NCBI GenBank assembly: GCA_019649035.1
Contig: BMAT01012454.1
Location: forward strand, 32,009-82,920
Direction of reading: 5' to 3'
Source of the DNA: Elysia marginata
Taxonomy: Eukaryota > Mollusca > Gastropoda > Plakobranchidae
Length of the DNA: 50,912 nucleotides
Shown piece after piece: positions 11,301-20,693 of the stretch (within the stretch, counting starts at the first letter, position 1; each line of letters starts with the position of its first letter). The position numbers and the translations under genes are program-made. The notes beneath the pieces are model-generated. The model searched no databases. It was not told where the DNA came from and saw only the letters and a list, made by a program, of their open reading frames with translations.

Positions 11301-13478
11301 CTGGATACGGTACATAGCATAAGTTACCTGATAATACAAAATGACTAGGATAACAGTTTCATACTAAGATTCATTGCAGATTTGCTGTGGGTAGATAAGA
11401 ATATGCTTGCTGGAAAAGATTATGTTTCAACTTCTTTTTTCAATTTCTGTTAATTAGCCTCCTTGGCAGTGTGGGCAAGTGAGCTCAGATAGTTGAACCA
11501 AAAAAGGAAAATTTTAGTTTCTTGATGTTTTTACAAGTTTGGCACTATCTGCAGCTGATCTTAGGACTCTATTAAGGGCACATCTATCAAGCGGATTTGA
11601 TAGATAAATAGAAGCTTAGTTGTTAATACATTTGTCGCAGATTATACACATTTTGAAAATGATAAGGTTTTCACTAGGGAGCCAGTACCAGTCAAAAAGA
11701 ACTGGTGTTACATGGTCTCTTTTTTTAAGTACATGAGATTAAACTGGTTGCGCTATGTTGGACAACATGAAGTTATGAGTTAGATCTTTAGGAAGACCCA
11801 CCAAAAGTGAGTTGCATAATTTGGACAATACTAAAGATTTTTCTGTATTTTTATGCTCAAGGTTTTGTTTTGGCTCTGAACTCAAACACGATCTGGAAAT
11901 AGAATTTGGTATGATCAATGGCATTTTTAACTGATATAAGGACTTTTAAAGACACATGTCATTACTTGACAGTGTAGACTGGACGACGGTCAAAATTTTA
12001 CTACCTCAAGCTTAAGTAGGCTAATAGCATTCGACTACCTGTTTCTTTTAAACTAATTGAAAAAATATTGTGCAAGCAGAAAAATATTATTCTCTGAGCA
12101 AATTCAAGTTGTTGTGAATTTTTAAGATATTAAGGAGTGAATGGTTGCTTTGCACACCATACTCATCTTAGATGATATACTTTGAATTGTAGTGCTTTCA
12201 TTTTTTTTTGTAGGAGCTGACATTCATAAAAAGGACCACATAGGAAGAACACCGCTAGACATTGTCAAATCTCGTCTGAACACTCTGCGACAAGACAAGA
12301 GTATATCCACAGACAAGCTTATTGGTGAATGCCAAATGGTAAACAAAAGGATATGGTGCTGTCTTAAAAGTTTTGCATATGTTCCTTTTTTTTGTTTCTT
12401 TCTTTATTTTTTTTTACTTTTTGCATTCGATATACTTTGTTTCCAAGTTAACATTATTATACTTATTACCATTGAAAGATCCAAAGGATAGGGCTTTATG
12501 ATTGGCATCTGTTCCTGTACAAGGACTCAAAGTATAACTCAGGTGAACCAGTTTCCATTATGTAAAACCGGCTCTGTGGCCTAGCGGTAAGACACTCGCT
12601 CAGAGATCGGGAGGTGCGTGGTTGGTTCCCGGCCGAGTCAAACCAAGGACTTTAAAATTGGTATTAGCAGCTGATCTGCCTAGTATCTGGCATTATGGAT
12701 TTAGTGCTAAGTCTGGTCGGCCCGGTGTCAGGATAATTCGACTGGGTGTGGTGTATGCAAGCGCTCCTCAGATCACAGCATGGCAGCACAATTTCAATTG
12801 TCCCAAGCACTGTCTCTGATCTAACCCTGTAGTTGAAAAGAGACGTTAAAATTCAAACAACCAACCAACCATTATGTAAAAAGTTTACCTTAAACTTTGA
12901 AAGAACCATCACATTTTAAGACCAGTATATTTTACTTTGTCATTTTGTTTACATTTTCTCAGTGCATTTTTTTTTTGGTTAGGCAAAAAAGTCACAGGAA
13001 CATCCATGCATCCAGGACTTTCATATCTTTATCAACTCTTACAGTTAATTATAATGCCCTATTTTAACAAAAAATTAAACCGGCCCTTTGACAAAGTATT
13101 TTCTGAGTCTTATACTTGGTAGCTAAATGTGAAAATAAAACTTAAGCTGACAATAATCACATTTTTTTTAAGTTCTTACTTTCCAAAGGTAAAATAAAAA
13201 AGGTTCACTTTCCTGTTATGTATTTTGTTTCTCAGATTTGTGATGTCCTTAGGATCCATGCTGAACGACTTCCTTACCGAGAGTCAAACCAGGTGGATGC
13301 CTTGTGTAGCATGATGGCTCATGTGTCAACCCGAGAGCAGGCAGATGAGTGTGCGGATGCGATGCTTAACCAAATGTCAAGTTTGAGCCTCGAGCACAAA
13401 GAAAGGTTAATCAAATGTGAGGCATCAGCTGCCAGTCCTACACAAGTCAGACCTTTAAGCTATAAGTATTTGCTGTGA
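1791..13478 (+). CDS. ANKRD54: ANKRD54 orthologue, ankyrin repeat domain protein 54 (8 exons, 355 aa)
   Basis: Coding exons: 1791-2024, 2691-2889, 4073-4120, 5781-5879, 7672-7743, 8169-8216, 12214-12338, 13236-13478. All introns are GT-AG and the joined frame is open to TGA at 13476-13478. The start has a good context (AAAAAATGG) and an upstream in-frame stop. Residues 1-78 are acidic and Ser/Thr-rich. Residues about 125-140 (GNLRAARRQSLSRIG) match the basic stretch before the repeats in vertebrate ANKRD54, where nuclear localisation resides. Ankyrin repeats span about 150-260, with RTALHIAASQG, GNSPLHLAACRGD and GRTPLDIVKSRL. The C-terminal tail has STREQADE and MSSLSLEHKER, matching the family's STKEQVDE and SLSL region, which rules out a generic ankyrin protein. 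Vertebrate ANKRD54 (about 300 aa) shuttles between nucleus and cytoplasm and binds SH3 domains of Lyn and BTK; that role is known for mammals only. The ankyrin exons all meet in phase 1. The 4-kb seventh intron carries a SINE-free stretch and a MITE-bearing segment. Confidence 0.93.
3845..3945 (+). repeat. 3' end of a SINE or LINE with (ATT)n tail
   Basis: The stretch TTTTGCGCTATATAAAG followed by TTTATATTTTATTATTATTA resembles the common invertebrate SINE/LINE 3' ending in which a GCGCTATATAA motif precedes a (ATT)n tail. It lies in the ANKRD54 intron between exons 2 and 3. The 5' extent cannot be defined from this copy. Confidence 0.45.
4278..4384 (+). repeat. Tandem repeat, four exact 25-bp units
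   Basis: The unit AGCTGCCAACCAGTATTTTA plus CTTTT (25 bp) occurs four times without change at 4278, 4303, 4328 and 4353, followed by a 7-base partial unit. It sits in the ANKRD54 intron about 160 bases after exon 3. Perfect identity suggests recent expansion, so copy number is probably polymorphic. Confidence 0.95.
5368..5397. repeat. (TG)n microsatellite
   Basis: About fifteen uninterrupted TG dinucleotides within the ANKRD54 intron between exons 3 and 4. Confidence 0.95.
9098..9966. mobile_element. Non-autonomous DNA transposon (MITE), 869 bp, with AGTCACAACAC terminal repeats
   Basis: The left end CTAGCCCCGTAGTCACAACA and the reverse complement of the right end (CTAGGGCCCAAAGTCACAAC...) form terminal inverted repeats of about 30 bp. 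They share a perfect AGTCACAACAC core followed by a matching GTAGTA. The interior has no long open frame. Both ends carry related GCAACTAAGCTAA subterminal motifs (about 9258 and 9910) in direct orientation. No clear target duplication is seen, so the superfamily is unassigned. It lies in the ANKRD54 intron between exons 6 and 7. Confidence 0.65.
10425..10500. repeat. GC-rich repeat-like fragment
   Basis: A short block containing AATTTCCAGGGGAGCAGGCC followed by CCCGCACCCCCCTAG stands out from the AT-rich intron. It resembles C-rich blocks that recur in invertebrate transposons. Family is not determined. Confidence 0.3.
12568..12870 (+). mobile_element. tRNA-derived SINE with 11-bp target site duplication
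   Basis: The head has RNA polymerase III boxes: an A-box-like TGGCCTAGCGGTAAGACAC and a B-box-like GGTTGGTTCCC, about 50 bases apart. A central core follows (CTGGTCGGCCCGGTGTCAGG, then ATAATTCGACTGGGTG) that I recognise as typical of molluscan SINEs. The element ends AGACGTTAAA plus a (CCAA)n tail. It is bounded exactly by the direct repeat ATTATGTAAAA at 12557-12567 and 12871-12881, the mark of L1-type target-primed insertion. It lies in the last ANKRD54 intron. The intact duplication implies a fairly recent insertion. Confidence 0.85.
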
Positions 13479-13836
13479 TGTATAAACTTGTTTCTGATAG
13501 TTGAGAGTAGCAAAAAGTTAAATAAGCCTACCTAATAGCTCGTATTGTCTATGATTTAAAGAGCACTACAATTTATACATTTCATTTGGCAATTTAATTA
13601 TTACTGCATTAAGGTGTATTCCAGTTGTCTCCCTTTCTTTTCCACTCTGGTCCTTCATTTACTGGCTTTTGGAATTGAGGGATTTTGTTATATGTGTCAT
13701 TGCACCAGGGGTTTTGACAAAGTGTAACAAAAAGACCAAATTTTGAAGTTGCCTCCAACACCTCAATATTCATAAATTAACATTGCAAATCCCCTTCTGT
13801 TTCATGTTTTTAAAAGTTAGACCTCCCAGATAAACG

Positions 13837-13842
13837 AATAAA
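13837..13842 (+). terminator. Candidate polyadenylation signal for ANKRD54
   Basis: AATAAA lies 359 bases after the stop codon. Another AATAAA-like site follows about 60 bases later. No transcript evidence is available, so the 3' UTR end is a guess. Confidence 0.35.
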
Positions 13843-14602
13843 TAGTTATTACCTGTGACAAACATAACCGTGACTTTTTCACAGAAAATACAACCAAGAA
13901 TAAAATTTTAAAAAAAAGAGATGTATTAGGTGGAAATTAGTTTATTAAATATTTAAGGTAAGTTAACTAATGAGCACAAAGATGTAAATGAAAAAAAATC
14001 TTAAACTGAAAGTAGTCAAACTGGTGAAACATCATAACAATCATTACCGGATTTCACTTGCATGAATCCAGACTTATGAAAAGTACTATTCAAACACATA
14101 AAGCAGACATTCAGGCTCAAATGACATTTCATGTTACTATAATTAATGTTGCTAAATCAAAATTTTGATAATAATCAGAAATGGAAGAGAGCAGGCCTTG
14201 AGAAAACTAAAAAAGTAACAATCATTTTGTGACTGCATGCCTTGGCTACTCAACATAACTTGTGCTATCTTTAAAATTATGGGCAATAAATGGAAATGTG
14301 TTTGTTTACTGATTTTTTTAAAAAGAGTGTCATCTTATTTTACACCATTAATACAAAATTCTTACTTGGATGAGGTGATAATCATTGTGTGGCACTGTTG
14401 AAAAAAGGGTTTTAGGCCCTCTGTTTACTCTAAACAAGCCAGCCAATATAAAAGCATTGAAGTGCCAGTATTGCAACATAAAAAATTATATATGATAATC
14501 ATTTTAAAACATGTTTGGAGGAAAGAATAATTCCAGACTAAAAGAAATGAAATCGTCTGTCAGATTTTAAAACAGGAAATGCTAGAATACAGATTAAATC
14601 GT
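13843..14602. other. Intergenic stretch between ANKRD54 and the transposase-like pseudogene
   Basis: AT-rich with no recognisable gene. Short TAACAATC motifs at about 14034 and 14214 resemble sequences near the other end of the neighbouring pseudogene (about 19155-19185), so this stretch may include that element's 3' flank. I could not define a terminal repeat. Confidence 0.4.
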
Positions 14603-17600
14603 TCAGTGGGATCCAAGATGTATCCTCGTTGGGAGGGGGGAAATGTACCCTTTCTTTTCTTCCTTCATGAAGCTGACGTGAACTTCTTGTTGGTCAGAAT
14701 CGACACTCAAGACCTAATAGAAAAAGGAAGAAAGTAATTTGTAAGGCTTACCTCATGAAAGTGAAAACCTTTTTCGTATTAAGAAAAAAAAACATGGCTT
14801 CTTAAAACAAGAAAGAATTCAATGGAAGATGGGGGGATGAGGAGCAAAGGAAATGGAATATTCATATCAAATAAAAAAAATGAAGGCTTCTAAAATTCCA
14901 AAGAGGTAATAAAAGAGAAAACTCACCTTGCCATTGTACATTTTTCCTCCAGTTTTATTCATGTGCTGCACAAGGCATCTAACATATTCTCCTGGGTAAA
15001 GTCTTTGAGGTTTTCTGAAAGTAGAAATGATGCAAAAATATTAAGAAAAGAAAGGAATTGCAATTCTCATGAGAAAATAAGTATGTATTTTGTTTGTCAG
15101 TTTATGTATGTGGATTGAATTAAAAAAAAACAACCAAGTTTTAAACCTTTTCCTATAAGTCTCCCATGCACCATTGGCTTTGAAATGTGCTGGGAATGTT
15201 GGTACTTGTAATTTTAGGCGGAATCTATCATTTTTTAATAAGTGAAAGGCAAGCATAAAAAAATAATTTTAGTCAGCCTTGGCAGAAAAGAAATAACAAA
15301 GGAATATTTTATGTATTACGAGTTAAAAAAATAGAACACCTTATACAAGAATAGTATGGTAGTAGTTGGGTTCTTAAAAAAAAGTTTAAGCCTTACCTCT
15401 GAGGCTTCCATACTTGGGCCTTCAGATGTACCTTGAATGTTACTGCTTACTTCTTGAGAGCTCACATTCTGTAATAAACAAAGGGCAAAAATATAGTTGA
15501 CCTTAAAAATAGAAGCAACAATGAATATTTTATATTAAGAGTTAGAAAAATATAACACATGATAAAACTAAAAGAATAGCATGGCAGTAGGCAGATTTGT
15601 AAAAAACAACTGAGTGCCAGTAAGAATAGCTTGTGAATAACATAACTGTCAGGATAAAACATTTGCATAAATTTCTTAAAAGAAAAAAAAATCCCCAACA
15701 AAACACTGCATAATTCAATGCCAAATTAAAACTTTTGTCAAGCATCGTAAGCTTCATGAAGACATTGTAATGACATAGGGATATTTCAAAAAAGAAAATA
15801 CTGGTATTAAAACAGAAACAAAAGCCTATCTCTTTATCTTCGTCACTTTGATCAATGATGGAATCCATCACCTCGCTCCTAAGAACTACTTGCATGTTGT
15901 CGATCTGGCCAAAGCAATACAAAAGAATTAAAAAACAACTATTTAACTTATGATTTCAAGAATTTGCTGGTGAAACATAAGGTTGTGTATAAAAAATGAT
16001 AAAAGAAGGTGCTTTGTGAAAAATGGAATGCCGCTTCATTGCTTTAAATTTTGAGATTCAACTGCATTAATTCAAAAGTAAAATAATAAAAATTTCATAA
16101 TCATAGCAATCTAGGATGTTGGCAGAAACATAAGGGAAAGCAGCTTAAAATAGAGATAAGAAAACTCACGTTAGTTCCAAGGTCCTCTTCAACTTGATCA
16201 AGAAGAGATGAGGACAAAATCTCCGAGATGTTGGTTGTCGTGCTGTTCAGGGATTTGTTCCTGCTGGTCTGCAATGACAAGAGAATATGAATACATTATA
16301 ATATTTATTTGAGCTATGCACACAGAGAAAGCTGTAGGAGTCATCAGTTTTAACATTTTTGCTAAAGTAAATTTAACCAGTTCTTTCTCGTTCCTACAAG
16401 AAGTGTGATATTAATTTGAGAAACATTTAAATTTAAATAAGGCGGTTCTTATCACTGATAATTTGATTATTGCTTGTGACTGTATTGATTACCAGTATTA
16501 ACACAAAAAAATGGGGTGGAAGGCTGTTTTATCTTAAGTTAACAATAGTATTCATTAAATATAAAGTAACACCTGGTCTTTTTTGATAATCCGGTGGTAC
16601 GTCCACTTCAGGTCAGGGGCATCACACTCGCTGGCACCAGCTCCACAGTAGTTCTGGCAGTGACAGCTCAGCTCCCTTGTCCAGATTTCCACTCCATCCC
16701 CTGCAGCATTAACGCAGTGAACCTTTCTAGTGCCTTTCACAGTCTGTACTTCAGGACTGTCTCTGTTTATATCATCTGATGGCACAAATAAAAATGTACA
16801 CCGGTAGTGGTTGCCTCTTTAAGTGTTGCTTCCTTAGAGAGGGAAGCTTTGCAGAATTTGTATAAATCCTCTGCATTTTGTATGCTGGTCTGCCTGCATT
16901 TTACAGACCTTGCGGCTTTGGTCCTGATGACAGCCGACTCCCCATCAGATGGATTTTTTCCATGGCCTGTGCCGAAGTAGTGTCTTTCCAAAGAGAAACC
17001 TTTGTGGGCGGCAATTTTTCCAAAAGGGGTCTTGCTTTTGTATTGCACACCACATCCGTCAGTAAACTGCACAATACTGCTTATGGGCACTTCTCTCTTC
17101 TTCAAATGTGACAAAGTTCTGTCAAAAAATGTCTCCACAGCATGACTATCATGGGTCATATCATCAGAAATGACAACCACAGATTCCATTGCCATCGTCT
17201 GACAAGAGGTGCAGTTGTAGTAGCAAACTATAGGGTGCACAGTTGCTTGCTCGTAACACCAGTAGGCAGACTGAACTTCGTCTTGCTGTGCATATCTGTA
17301 GTTTTCGGCGAAAATCAATCACCATTAGGACCTCCCCATCTCTTAAAGTGTCTTTCATTTTGAGAAATTTGTGGTACTGCCACCTGGCGACATGGAGATG
17401 TTCCCTGTAAGAGATAAGGGATCCCTGTAGTGACTGAAGAACATCCTCAGCAGTGGCTGCTTTGTCCAGTCTTACTTTTTTTCTTTTTCCCATCAACAGT
17501 GATGTTTCCCCATTCAGAGAAGGAAACCTGACGTCCTTGACAGAAAATTTAAGTTACCGCACACCTGGCAGGTTCCTTCTAGGCAATTTTTTTTTGTGAA

Positions 17601-17914
17601 ACATCCCTTCCCTGGGGCAGGTCATCCTGTCAACATAGTTGTGCACATCCATCACTGGATAGGAAGTGGAGGCACTCAAAGCTTTCAACTTAAGGCGAGT
17701 ATTCTCACACAGCTCACACAAAGTTTGGTTGTATGCCTGCTTCGCGGCACTGATGCAGTACCTCATGCAGCGCCTGACTTTGCAAAAGAAGCTGAGGCTA
17801 ACTTTGAAAACCTCTGTAACAAAGCGGTCATGGAGGTCAGTTACACTCCTGTGAAGTAGTCTTTTAGGGACACCCCAATACATCAACTTCTTCCCTCCCA
17901 TTGGTTGTGAGTGC
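14603..17914 (-). pseudogene. Decayed multi-exon transposase-like gene of an uncharacterised repetitive metazoan family
   Basis: Main exon about 17914-16573, then 16268-16170, 15904-15830, 15468-15397, 15014-14927 and 14713-14603. Conserved blocks in order: QTLCELCENTRLKLKAL; a cysteine motif CLEGTCQVCG reached only by a frame change; AENYRYAQQDEVQSAYW; ATVHPIVCYYNC; VVISDDMTHDSHAVETFF; VQFTDGCGVQYKSK; RHYFGTGHGKNPSDGES; GTRKVHCVN; and a C-terminal YNGKVLSVDSD...VHVSFMKEE module. I recognise this layout from many uncharacterised predicted proteins of molluscs and cnidarians. The aspartates in SDDMTHD, TDGCGVQYK and NPSDGES could form a DDE/D-type triad (inference). The copy is broken: frame shifts at a nine-base homopolymer (17587-17595), between 17490 and 17560, at about 17309 and at 16790-16794; a further frame mismatch at 15014; and a GT-to-AT change at the donor after 15830. 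The intact CP110 and ANKRD54 frames argue against general assembly error. Confidence 0.75.
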
Positions 17915-17949
17915 CTAATGAGAAAATTTTCCACAGAAATATATAAACC

Positions 17950-18830
17950 ATTGAAAAATGAAGTTATATGCTGTCCAATAACGTTTGTTACAACTGAAGA
18001 GTTTTCAACAAATTTTACAAGTTTTAGCGACATAAATGGTTTTTTTTTAAATAAGCTATCAGTATTCTGAAAGGCACATTAAGGCCATTGACCGCCCGAC
18101 ATTAACTTTTAATCAGAGAGGGTTACAATCGTGAAATGGACATCAGCAAATATGACATCCAGTAACGTTTGTTACTGCTCAAAACTTATTTTACAATTAT
18201 TTTATCAACATAAAACGTTTTCATTAATTAAAAAAAAAGAATTAGTATTGAAGCTCAAGAATAGAAGGCACACTTAAGCTAATCTAGTCACCGACAGCCC
18301 CATATAAAACTTTTATCCTAGAGGGTTACAATCGTGAAATGGACATCGGCAAATATGACATCCAGTAACGTTTGTTACTGCTCAAGATTAATTTTACAAG
18401 TTGTATCTACATAAAATAAGTTTTTATTGTAAAAACAAAACATCAATATTCTTTAAACGTTACAATAGTAGGCACGCTAAGTTAATCTAGAAATGATCTA
18501 GATCTAGCCACTGACGGCCCGACATTAACCTTTAATGATTAACAATCGTGAAATGGACATCGGCAAATATGACATCCAGTAATGTTTGTTACTACTCAAG
18601 GCTCTTTTACAACTCAATGCACATTTTATCGACACAAATTAAGTTAAAATAAAAACAATTCGCCAGAACTCTTTCAATTGCGTAGCAGTTTATAGTCATG
18701 GATAGGCGTAAGAAACGCCCCTTCCATCATAAAAAGTGTAGTTCTAAAATCAGGTAACAAATCTTACATGGACATCTGAGCCTTAACTCTCCGGTAACGT
18801 TTGTTATCAAAAGTAGGTTTTTAACACCAT
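17950..18830 (-). repeat. Tandem array of about 200-bp units with TAACGTTTGTTAC core
   Basis: The core occurs at about 17979, 18163, 18366, 18579 (TAATGTTTGTTAC) and 18794, spacing 184 to 215 bp. Units also share the preceding TCGTGAAATGGACATC and AAATATGACATCCAGTAA segments (three units), a TTTTACAA...ACATAAA segment after the core and a CCCGACATTAAC segment. The core is a near palindrome (GTAAC-GTTT-GTTAC). Two inverted copies lie beyond the array at about 18953 (GTAACAAACGCTAC) and 19350 (GTAACAAACGTG). The array sits directly upstream of the main exon of the transposase-like pseudogene, between it and a candidate first exon at 19050-19044. The first unit overlaps what would otherwise look like the N-terminus of that frame (18033-17920), so those residues are probably not real coding sequence. 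Confidence 0.85.
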
Positions 18831-19043
18831 TGCATAATTCAACAATAAAAAGAACCCCTCAAAAAATAGTCTTTTATAAATGTATTAAAATAACACAAAT
18901 ATAACTTAGTATGCGACGGAGAATGCTACCATGTCGATTGGTCTAGAGACCGCAGTAACAAACGCTACTTGGACGGTGGGGCAGGGATCGTCACATAATA
19001 TCAATGTGGTTCAATAATACTTGAAAGCTTAAAGAAAACTTAC

Positions 19044-19050
19044 CTCTCAT
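19044..19050 (-). other. Candidate first coding exon of the transposase-like gene
   Basis: On the - strand CACCATGAGAG is followed directly by GTAAGT, a Kozak-like ATG seven bases before a strong donor site. It lies about 1.1 kb upstream of the acceptor at 17914. The phases do not match (one base left over here, two needed there), so either another exon intervenes, or the link is wrong, or the gene is broken here as well. Confidence 0.25.
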
Positions 19051-19588
19051 GGTGAATCCTACTTGAAGATGTTGCAGTTTTTCAATCCAATGATAAATGA
19101 AGACAAAAACTTGGTTTTTATGTACACCCGGTCACAAAATAAATAGAAAAAGTGTAACAATCATTAGGAGGATAACAATCGTGACTAGGACCTATTTTTG
19201 GACCTCTCTGTTACAGAGAGGTCAGTGTGTCGATCTCACGACCAATGAATACAACTCTATTTTAAGCGATGATATTTATAGAAGTCCTTTAGGAAACGCC
19301 CTTTATTTGCGCCAATGAGAGAGTTGATCGCCTGCCAGCCCGCTGTGGTAACAAACGTGATTTGTGACTTTGCTGAACGAGTGAGAGGTGCGTGCCCATT
19401 CTGCTGGGCCAGCTGTGCCGCGGGTTGATGTTCGCGAGCTGTGATAGTTTTTTCTATTTATAGGCATCCAAAGAGAGAGGACAGCGCGTTGTATTGATCC
19501 CAATACGTTCACAACAGACAAAAAGAAAATTGCGATTTAACGGACGATAGCGATAACGATTGTTACCGTACATCGTGTCCATTGAAGC

Positions 19589-19700
19589 GGCGCTCTGTGG
19601 CTTAACCGATAAGGCTTATTCGGTTATATCATAGCCTACCAATGGTTTACGCTACACACTCTATCAAAAATAGAGTGATCGTGAGTTTTTACTGCATACT
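19589..19700 (+). repeat. Possible tRNA-like SINE head, decayed
   Basis: GCTCTGTGGCTTAACCGATA followed by AGGC resembles an A box and matches the style of the head of the SINE at 12568. No convincing B box follows, and the region ends in an inverted ACTCTATC / GATAGAGT-like stem (about 19660-19680). Weak call. Confidence 0.25.
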
Positions 19701-20693
19701 GGGCAGACTTTGAATGGTTCTTTAACAATGTTACGTTTTTGGGTGGCAAACAGACCACCTGCTATGACTTCAAACGCTTCATACATAGAAACCTTTAAGA
19801 ATATAGCGATGCCAAGCTCATGGTAGCTTAATTATATAATTACCAAAGAAACAGTGTATAGTGCGTGAGATAAAATTTTGTTTAAGTTAGTATAAAGACT
19901 GTCTAATTATGGGGACTCTAGTGTGAAAACCCCTTGTGCAATGACCCATATACATTTTTAAAGTCGTCTTCAGAAGTCCCTAAGCTGATAATATTTTGAT
20001 GTGTGTGTTAATCATATAAATGACGGTCTGAAGGTTTGATTTGTGAGCCAAGAGACCCGTTTGCAAGAAAATGGTGGTAATAAACAGATTTTAAAATTTT
20101 CAAATTATATTTCTCATTCCTGATTTTTAGAAAACGTTTTTATGATTGTATTTGATAAAATTGGATAAATTTTCAATTTATGTTAAGAATAAATGCAGTC
20201 GAGTTTCTGAGTTATGAAAGAAATTGATCACCAGCACTTTTTTACTAGTTTTGTAAGAATTTTATGGGTATGGATGCATTTTTTAAATTTAACTTTTTAT
20301 AATAGTTATTTTTTTTAGGATGTCTTTAGTTGTTTCTTCTTGCTTAATAGTCTTTTTCCTTTGGAAGCAGTTTTACTTGTAACTATACGTCTTTCCAAGT
20401 TCAGATGTGTATTTCTATACTTTTTAGACAAATTCTGTTCAAGTGATGTTAGGAAATTAGTCAGTTATGGAACAAGGCACTCAGCTTACATTTTATAAAT
20501 GTAGGAACAATAATAATATTCATTTGACCTCAGGCCTACCATGTCTCAGATCTTAGTTACCTTGTCTGAATGAAGACAAGGTCTTCATTGTTGTCTTTCT
20601 TAGACTTGGAGTCTGAGGCATCCTGAAGCAGTCAACATAGTGCAATGTTATAGATTCCTGATAGTAAGCAAGGCAGATCTTTTATTATTGGTA
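19701..20693. other. Intergenic stretch, nothing recognised
   Basis: AT-rich with no coding signature, splice-consistent exon or clear repeat that I can see on either strand. Confidence 0.5.

Noticed and set aside
12568-12640. A functional tRNA gene
   Set aside because: A- and B-box-like motifs are present but no cloverleaf with a proper acceptor stem forms, and the sequence continues into a SINE body with target duplications.
16555-17318. These frames as 3' exons of CP110, which is on the same strand
   Set aside because: CP110 ends with an in-frame stop at 27656 with its expected basic tail, and the protein blocks here belong to a different repetitive family with its own exons.
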